A DNA stretch of 11,405 nt from Bifidobacterium breve (GTDB lineage: Bacteria > Actinomycetota > Actinomycetes > S36-B12). The notes below the pieces were generated by a model. It searched no databases, was not told where the DNA came from, and was given only the letters and a program-made list of their open reading frames with translations. Location of the stretch: contig CAMDKJ010000040.1 of NCBI GenBank assembly GCA_945900705.1, positions 1-11,405 of the forward strand, read 5' to 3'. Of the stretch, positions 7,365 to 11,405 are shown piece after piece (within the stretch, counting starts at the first letter, position 1; each line of letters begins with the position of its first letter). Both the position numbers and the translations under genes were made by a program.

Positions 7365-7547
7365 ATGTATTTCACTGATCGCGGGATAGAAGAACTACAA
7401 AGCAGACGCGGTGAAGAATCAATGGCGGTCGAAGTGCTAGCCGAGCGCCTTCGCGAATTTGTTGATCTAAATCCGGAGTTCGAAACCCCTATCGAAAGAT
7501 TCGCGACGTGGCTGGCACGCCTAGATGATGAAGATGAAGATGACTAA
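7365..7547 (+). CDS. Small acidic protein, DUF6104-like, downstream of kgd
   Basis: A complete 60-aa protein beginning MYFTDRGIEELQSRRGEE and ending in an acidic tail (DDEDEDD). It carries the pattern LAERLREFVDLNPEFETPIERFATWLARLD, which I recognise as an actinobacterial small-protein family (DUF6104) often encoded next to the 2-oxoglutarate decarboxylase gene; the family name is from memory. It is probably soluble and helical, with no signal peptide, membrane segment or metal-binding cysteines. GGGAG at 7355-7359 lies 5 nt before the ATG, and only 11 bp separate it from the kgd stop, so it is likely cotranscribed. The function is unknown. Its conserved position suggests a partner, stability factor or modulator of Kgd, which is inference only. 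Confidence 0.85.
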   Translation: MYFTDRGIEELQSRRGEESMAVEVLAERLREFVDLNPEFETPIERFATWLARLDDEDEDD

Positions 7548-7562
7548 GTCACTCAACCGACT

Positions 7563-8288
7563 TTAACGCTGCCGGCTAAGCTCAGCGGGCAAGCACAGGA
7601 AGTCAACGAGAGCGATGCGACGACACCGGTAGCCGAGGGGCTCAAGTAAAGCGCGGGCGTGGACTTGGTCTTCCATGATGATTACCGGACGATCTCGCCG
7701 CACCGTCTCAAGTGCCCCTTCCAGGGCTTCCATTTCATGTTTTTCCACATCAATCTTCATGAACCCGACCGGCGCCGAGAATGTCATGTCGTCAATACGG
7801 ACACAGTTAATGACCTCACCGGTGCCGTCAATGGCCATTTCAGTAGCCCCCACATTTTTGGTTGGGGCTTTCATCCTCGCGGCGCCCGGGGCGTTATCGG
7901 CCGCCAAATTGTGCGCGGTTACGTTGCCGAATTCAGCAATATTGCGCGAGAGGATTTCAAATACCCGCAGTTGGGGTTCAAATGCATGTACTTCAAGTGA
8001 TTGCCGGGCAAGGGTGAGCGTATGCGTGCCAATATTGGCACCGACATCCAAGCTCACCTTTGCCCGATCGCAATATCGAATGAGATAGGGCGTGAGCCAA
8101 GACTCCCACGGCTGACCAGACAACAGGACCCGAGTGATGCAGTCGTCATCAGGATCTACCTCAAGGGTCAATCGCGTTCCGGCTTTAGGCTTGCGCCAGT
8201 ACGAGGAAATAACCGCCGCCTGCTGCTGGGTTTCGTTCTTGACAAGATCAATCGCCCCTGCGACGCCCAGAGCGTCGAACTTTTTCAC
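7563..8288 (-). CDS. FkbM-family SAM-dependent methyltransferase
   Basis: A class I methyltransferase of about 241 aa (249 with the longer start). Numbering from the longer form, the SAM-binding motif I is LDVGANIGTHTL (88-99), followed by the acidic loop AFEPQ (110-114), then VRIDDM (171-176) and MKIDVEKHEMEALEGA (185-200), the FkbM signature, and a strand ending IIMEDQ (211-216). FkbM proteins usually O-methylate sugars or polyketides, but the acceptor here is unknown. The start is uncertain. GTG 8288-8286 has GGAG 4 nt upstream (8296-8293), while TTG 8312-8310 adds eight residues (MPLRDRSW) with no ribosome site. I prefer GTG because of its ribosome site. It follows the MDR gene on the same strand by 38-62 bp, so the two may form an operon. 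It converges on the DUF6104-like gene with a 15-bp gap. No glycan or polyketide genes are nearby. Confidence 0.85.
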   Translation of the reverse strand: MKKFDALGVAGAIDLVKNETQQQAAVISSYWRKPKAGTRLTLEVDPDDDCITRVLLSGQPWESWLTPYLIRYCDRAKVSLDVGANIGTHTLTLARQSLEVHAFEPQLRVFEILSRNIAEFGNVTAHNLAADNAPGAARMKAPTKNVGATEMAIDGTGEVINCVRIDDMTFSAPVGFMKIDVEKHEMEALEGALETVRRDRPVIIMEDQVHARALLEPLGYRCRRIALVDFLCLPAELSRQR

Positions 8289-8350
8289 CCAACTCCGATC
8301 GCGCAATGGCAACTTACCGACTCACAAACTCTGAGCGAACAGGTGCAAGA

Positions 8351-9316
8351 CTACCCCACTGTGAGCACGAGTTTACCGTGCACATCACCGGCGGCCATCG
8401 CAGCAAAAGCCTCGGCCCCCTGCTCCATCGGCAACTCGCGATCAATAACTGGGCGCACCCCGGTGCGCACTAATAAGTCAACAAGTTCGCGAAGTTCAGC
8501 GGCCGTACCCATGGTGGACCCAACGATATTTAGCTGCAAAAAGAAAACACGATTTAGATCTGCCGGCGGATTTGCACCAGAAGTCGCTCCAGAGATCACG
8601 ATCGTGCCACCCGGACGCAATGACTTAAGTGAGTGATCCCAGGTGGCCTCACCAACGGTTTCCATGACCGCATCAACCTTGCCGGGCAAGCGTTCACCAG
8701 TCTCGAATGCTGCGTCAGCGCCAAGGCTTAAGGCCCATTCGCGTTTGTCGGCGGTGCGCGAGGTTACCCAGACTTTGCGATCCAAGGCTTTGCCGAGCAC
8801 GATCAGCGCGGTTGCCACTCCCCCAGCGGCGCCCTGCACCAAAATGGTGTCACCTGGGCCCGTCGCGGACTTGGTGGCAATCATGCGATAGGCAGTGAGA
8901 TAAGCGGTTGGTAAACAGGCGGCCTCCGCCCACGTCAACACTGCTGGCTTGTCGATCAAATTACCCGCTGGCACATAAACCTGCTGGGCCATCGTGCCCG
9001 GGTAGACCTCACTCAGAAGTGACCGCTTGGTGTCTAGGGTTTCATCGCCGCCAGCACTATTGCCGATGACCGCATGAACTATTACCTCCCGGTTATCATC
9101 AGCCACCCCCGCGGCATCAGAGCCCAAAATCATCGGGACCCGCTCCGCCGGCAGCGCCTGGCCCTTTAGGGACCAGATGTCGTGGTGATTTAGGCTCGCG
9201 GCCTTCACCGCTACCGGGACCCACCCTTCAGGAGCGCTAGGCAACTCGATCTCGCCGACTCGAAGGCAAGAAAGCGGGTCTTCACGGCTCACGGCGCCTG
9301 CATAGATGGCGAACAT
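8351..9316 (-). CDS. Zinc-free MDR-family NAD(P)H oxidoreductase (quinone oxidoreductase/alcohol dehydrogenase-like)
   Basis: A 321-aa medium-chain dehydrogenase/reductase. The N-terminal substrate domain contains SLNHHDIWSLKG (41-52) and ILGSDAAGV (63-71). The GHE zinc motif of alcohol dehydrogenases and the four-cysteine structural zinc site are absent, so it resembles the zinc-independent quinone oxidoreductase branch. The segment LPTAYLTAYRMI (135-146) precedes a Rossmann motif VQGAAGGVA (160-168), and the second strand ends VTSRTADKRE (184-193), whose Ser-Arg-Lys pattern hints at NADPH preference. The substrate is unknown (quinone, enone or aldehyde). The frame is open to 9481, but I start at ATG 9316. 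The MFAIYAG opening fits the family, the upstream residues are Arg-rich and overlap the divergent aldolase, and TACGCT lies 6 nt before this ATG. It is probably first in an operon with the FkbM gene. Confidence 0.88.
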   Translation of the reverse strand: MFAIYAGAVSREDPLSCLRVGEIELPSAPEGWVPVAVKAASLNHHDIWSLKGQALPAERVPMILGSDAAGVADDNREVIVHAVIGNSAGGDETLDTKRSLLSEVYPGTMAQQVYVPAGNLIDKPAVLTWAEAACLPTAYLTAYRMIATKSATGPGDTILVQGAAGGVATALIVLGKALDRKVWVTSRTADKREWALSLGADAAFETGERLPGKVDAVMETVGEATWDHSLKSLRPGGTIVISGATSGANPPADLNRVFFLQLNIVGSTMGTAAELRELVDLLVRTGVRPVIDRELPMEQGAEAFAAMAAGDVHGKLVLTVG

Positions 9317-9322
9317 GAGACG

Positions 9323-9328
9323 AGCGTA
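9323..9328 (-). promoter_or_regulatory. Putative leaderless -10 element of the MDR gene
   Basis: TACGCT (9328-9323, minus) lies 6 nt before ATG 9316-9314. It is identical in sequence and spacing to the element before the ABC exporter at 1949. No Shine-Dalgarno sequence or clear -35 is seen. Confidence 0.55.
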
Positions 9329-9338
9329 GTGCCGTTGG

Positions 9339-9344
9339 TACGGT
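9339..9344 (+). promoter_or_regulatory. Putative leaderless -10 element of the threonine aldolase gene
   Basis: TACGGT (9339-9344) fits TANNNT and lies 7 nt before ATG 9352-9354. No Shine-Dalgarno sequence is visible in the short gap. Ten bp separate it from the opposing MDR element. Confidence 0.5.
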
Positions 9345-9351
9345 TCGCCAC

Positions 9352-10380
9352 ATGCGGTCATTAGCGAGCGATAACTACGCCGGAGTCCACCCAGCTGTAA
9401 TTGCGGCCATGATCGCCGCCAATGCAGGCCACGCACCGGCATACGGCAGCGATGCAACAACTGATCAGGCCGTTGATGCATTCCGCCGCGAGCTTGGCAA
9501 TCAAATTGATGTGTTCATGACGTTCAATGGCACCGGGGCAAACGTTGTTGGACTTCAATCGCTCATGCACACCTGGGAGGCCGTGATTTGTGCGAGTACG
9601 GCGCACATCAACGTAGATGAGGGCGGTGCGCCAGAGAAATTACTCGGCTCCAAGATCATCGATCTCCAAACCCCTGACAGCAAGCTCACCCCAGATCTCA
9701 TCAACTCGGTTGAATGGCGCGAAGGCGATGTGCACCAGTCGCAACCGAAAGTAGTGCTAATCACCCAATCAACCGAATACGGTACTTGCTACTCGCCAGA
9801 AGAAATTCGAGCGATTGCCGATACCGCCCACGCGCGTGGCTTGGCCCTTTATTTGGACGGAGCCCGAATCGCTAACGCGGCGGCCAGTTTCAATGTGTCT
9901 TTGCGGGCAATGACAACCGATGCAGGTGTCGATGTCATGTCCTTCGGAGGTACCAAGAACGGAGCGATGTCGGCAGAAGCGGTGATTGTTTTGAACCCTG
10001 AACTCAATATCAGCGGCGATCTAGGTTTCATCCGCAAGCAATATATGCAACTCTCCAGCAAAATGCGCTTTACCTCTGCCCAATTCATCGCACTGCTTAC
10101 CGATGAGCTCTGGCGGGAAAACGCTGAGCACGCCAACTCAATGGCACAGCGCCTAGCCGCCGGCGTCAAGGAAATCCCGGGTGTAACCATCACCCAGCCC
10201 ACCCAAGCAAACGCGGTCTTCGCCCAGGTGCCCCCCGCGGCCATCCCCCGCCTCCAGGCACATACCCCGTTTTATGTCTGGAACGAGGCGCGAAGTGAAG
10301 TCCGCTGGGTCTGCTCATGGGACACCACGGAAACAGATATCGATGGATTCACTGCTGCGCTTAAGGCTGAGCTGAATTAG
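9352..10380 (+). CDS. ltaE: Low-specificity L-threonine aldolase (PLP-dependent)
   Basis: A complete 342-aa cytoplasmic enzyme of the fold-type I, beta-eliminating-lyase/threonine aldolase family, which cleaves threonine or allo-threonine to glycine and acetaldehyde. Visible landmarks are the opening SLASDNYAGVHPAV (3-16, family pattern SDN..G.HP), AYGSD (30-34), FNGTGAN (58-64) binding the PLP phosphate, His85 in TAHINVDEGGAPEK stacking on the cofactor, LDGARIANAA (168-177) with Asp169 and Arg172, and the PLP lysine Lys202 in SFGGTKNGAM (197-206). Length is typical. The ATG at 9352 fits the family start. The symbol ltaE is by homology; stereospecificity and preference for threonine over allo-threonine cannot be read from sequence. 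The stop TAG (10378-10380) overlaps the stop of the convergent malic enzyme gene. No glycine-cleavage or threonine-biosynthesis gene lies beside it. Confidence 0.93.
   Translation: MRSLASDNYAGVHPAVIAAMIAANAGHAPAYGSDATTDQAVDAFRRELGNQIDVFMTFNGTGANVVGLQSLMHTWEAVICASTAHINVDEGGAPEKLLGSKIIDLQTPDSKLTPDLINSVEWREGDVHQSQPKVVLITQSTEYGTCYSPEEIRAIADTAHARGLALYLDGARIANAAASFNVSLRAMTTDAGVDVMSFGGTKNGAMSAEAVIVLNPELNISGDLGFIRKQYMQLSSKMRFTSAQFIALLTDELWRENAEHANSMAQRLAAGVKEIPGVTITQPTQANAVFAQVPPAAIPRLQAHTPFYVWNEARSEVRWVCSWDTTETDIDGFTAALKAELN
10377..10380. other. Overlapping stop codons of convergent aldolase and malic enzyme genes
   Basis: TTAG at 10377-10380 serves as TAG for the plus-strand aldolase (10378-10380) and, read on the other strand, as TAA for malic enzyme (10379-10377). 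There is no intergenic space for a terminator, so the transcripts must overlap inside coding sequence or be ended by another mechanism. Confidence 0.9.
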
Positions 10381-11405
10381 GCGCGAGCGACCCCATCTGC
10401 GCGTGCTGCTGCTGCCACCGCGGCAGCAACTTCCCGGCCCACTCGCGGGTCAAAGACGCTCGGAATGATCATTAGAGGTGATAAATCCTCGCCCACGACA
10501 TCAGCGATGGCATTAGCGGCTGCTAGCCGCATCGCTGGAGTGATACATGAGGCGCGCACATCTAAGGCCCCTCGAAAAATCCCTGGGAATGCGAGCACGT
10601 TGTTAATTTGATTCGGAAAATCACTCCGCCCGGTGGCAACAACCACCGCATGTTTGCCCGCCAGCTCGGGGTGGATTTCGGGATCCGGATTAGCCAGCGC
10701 AAAGATAATTGCACCGGGTGCCATCGTGGCTACGATTTCGGCTGGCACCTTTCCCGATGAAAGTCCGATGTAGACATCTGCGCCTCTAATGGCCTCCGCG
10801 ATTGGCCCTTCAATACCGGCGCGATTGGTGCGTGACGCCAGATCGGCTTTGACCGATGTTAGGTCGCTTCGGGTGGTGGTGACTATGCCCTTTGAATCGG
10901 CCACTGCGATATCCCCGATACCAGCATCAAGGAGCATGTTGGTGACCGCGACACCCGCAGCACCTGCGCCTGAAACCACCACGCGCAAATCGGCAACGTT
11001 ACGGCCGGTAACCTTTGCCGCATTTAGCAGCGCGGCTAGTACCACGATCGCGGTGCCATGTTGATCATCATGGAAAATTGGGATATCGAGGAGTTGCTGC
11101 AGGCGCTGTTCGATTTCAAAGCAGCGGGGAGCCGAGATATCCTCGAGATTAACGCCGCCAAAAGCCGGCGCTATGCGAACGACAGTCTCGATAATCTCTT
11201 CAACATCGGTGGTATCGAGGCAGATCGGCACAGCGTTCACCCCACCGAAATCCTTGAAAAGCAGCGCCTTGCCCTCCATAACTGGCAGGGCGCCAATCGG
11301 GCCGATATCACCTAGACCAAGTACGGCGGTGCCATCGGTGACGACGAGGACGGTATTGCCCTTCCAGGTGTAGCGGTATGCCAATTCTGGGTCTTCAGCA
11401 AGTGC
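10377..11405 (-). CDS. Malic enzyme, NAD(P)-dependent malate decarboxylase (partial, N-terminus off window)
   Basis: The last 342 residues are visible; the frame is open through the right edge, so the true start lies beyond it. TTG codons near the edge should not be taken as starts, because the preceding residues ALAEDPELA match the family. The enzyme oxidatively decarboxylates malate to pyruvate and CO2. Numbering visible residues, GLGDIGPIGALPVMEGKALLFKDFGG (30-55) is the malic N-domain, with active-site lysines expected in it. NLEDI (86-90) and HDDQHGTA (112-119) supply the metal ligands. The Rossmann motif SGAGAAG (145-151) follows, and VADSKG (168-173) has Asp ending the second strand, slightly favouring NAD over NADP. 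ALANPDPEIHPE (236-247) and TGRSDFPNQINNVLAFPGIFRGALD (258-282) are family signatures. No C-terminal phosphotransacetylase-like domain is fused: the protein ends at TAA 10379-10377 soon after the catalytic domain. Confidence 0.94.
   Translation of the reverse strand, partial: ALAEDPELAYRYTWKGNTVLVVTDGTAVLGLGDIGPIGALPVMEGKALLFKDFGGVNAVPICLDTTDVEEIIETVVRIAPAFGGVNLEDISAPRCFEIEQRLQQLLDIPIFHDDQHGTAIVVLAALLNAAKVTGRNVADLRVVVSGAGAAGVAVTNMLLDAGIGDIAVADSKGIVTTTRSDLTSVKADLASRTNRAGIEGPIAEAIRGADVYIGLSSGKVPAEIVATMAPGAIIFALANPDPEIHPELAGKHAVVVATGRSDFPNQINNVLAFPGIFRGALDVRASCITPAMRLAAANAIADVVGEDLSPLMIIPSVFDPRVGREVAAAVAAAARADGVARA

Larger units (their letters stand above)
9307..9350. repeat. 8-bp inverted repeat flanking the divergent MDR/aldolase promoters
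   Basis: TGGCGAAC (9307-9314) and GTTCGCCA (9343-9350) are perfect inverted copies 28 bp apart. The left arm covers codons 2-4 of the MDR gene. The right arm lies between the aldolase -10-like hexamer and its ATG. The placement would suit a regulator acting on both genes, but may be chance. Confidence 0.35.

Noticed and set aside
7546..7563. Possible bidirectional terminator AAGTC-N8-GACTT between the DUF6104-like and FkbM genes
   Set aside because: Only 5 bp of stem, AT-rich, an 8-nt loop and no T-tract; too weak to call.
8351..9316. Zinc-dependent alcohol dehydrogenase assignment
   Set aside because: The GHE catalytic-zinc motif and the structural-zinc cysteine cluster are missing.
9317..9481. 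55-residue N-terminal extension of the MDR protein
   Set aside because: It is Arg-rich, unlike the family, and lies antisense to the conserved start of threonine aldolase. MFAIYAG at 9316 is a normal MDR opening.
9849..10244. 131-residue minus-strand open frame inside threonine aldolase
   Set aside because: Shadow frame covering the PLP-lysine region of a clear gene.
10377..11384. TTG at 11384 as the start of malic enzyme
   Set aside because: The seven codons upstream to the window edge (ALAEDPE) continue the family sequence, so the gene simply runs off the window.
1..11405. Mobile element, CRISPR, toxin-antitoxin or defence system
   Set aside because: No transposase, integrase, direct-repeat array, attachment site or defence-type domain is visible on either strand; the genes are mainly conserved metabolic and transport families.

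Overview
The window is a stretch of chromosome from an actinobacterium (Actinomycetota), moderately GC-rich (about 55-60% by eye). The best lineage evidence is a single-chain 2-oxoglutarate decarboxylase/dehydrogenase with a fused E2-like domain (Kgd/OdhA type). It is followed at once by a 60-aa DUF6104-like gene, a pairing I recall from actinobacteria. The genus cannot be named from this sequence. I see no rRNA, tRNA, CRISPR array, insertion sequence or prophage. The content is mostly central metabolism.

Layout. At 1-424 (minus) is the N-terminal part of a secreted fibronectin type III protein, running off the left edge. At 467-1918 (minus) is an NAD(P)-dependent aldehyde dehydrogenase. Diverging from it across 30 bp is a two-gene ABC exporter: ATPase 1949-2881 and ABC-2 permease 2878-3651, coupled by an ATGA overlap. 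A 114-bp intergenic region then carries a good promoter and two palindromes ahead of kgd (3766-7353). The DUF6104-like gene (7365-7547) follows. Converging on it is a minus-strand pair: an FkbM-type methyltransferase (7563-8288 or 8312) downstream of a zinc-free quinone-oxidoreductase-like MDR protein (8351-9316). The MDR gene diverges across 35 bp from a low-specificity threonine aldolase (9352-10380). The aldolase meets a malic enzyme (10377-11405, minus, 5' end off the window) tail to tail with overlapping stop codons.

How the genes fit together. Kgd and malic enzyme sit in and around the TCA cycle. Threonine aldolase gives glycine plus acetaldehyde, and the aldehyde dehydrogenase could in principle oxidise acetaldehyde or the succinate semialdehyde that Kgd-type enzymes can release; that link is inference only. 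The exporter, FN3 protein and methyltransferase have no evident tie to this metabolism.

The most notable signal is in the start regions rather than the genes. Five transcription-unit-leading genes have a TANNNT hexamer 6-7 nt upstream of an ATG/GTG start and no convincing Shine-Dalgarno sequence, the arrangement expected for leaderless mRNAs. Four of these form two compact back-to-back divergent promoters. By contrast kgd has a -35/-10 promoter, a leader of about 55 nt and a clear Shine-Dalgarno sequence, plus two GCAA/TTGC palindromes just past its predicted transcription start. I found no clear evidence of an unknown multi-gene system; this is mainly an ordinary housekeeping region with interesting promoter architecture.
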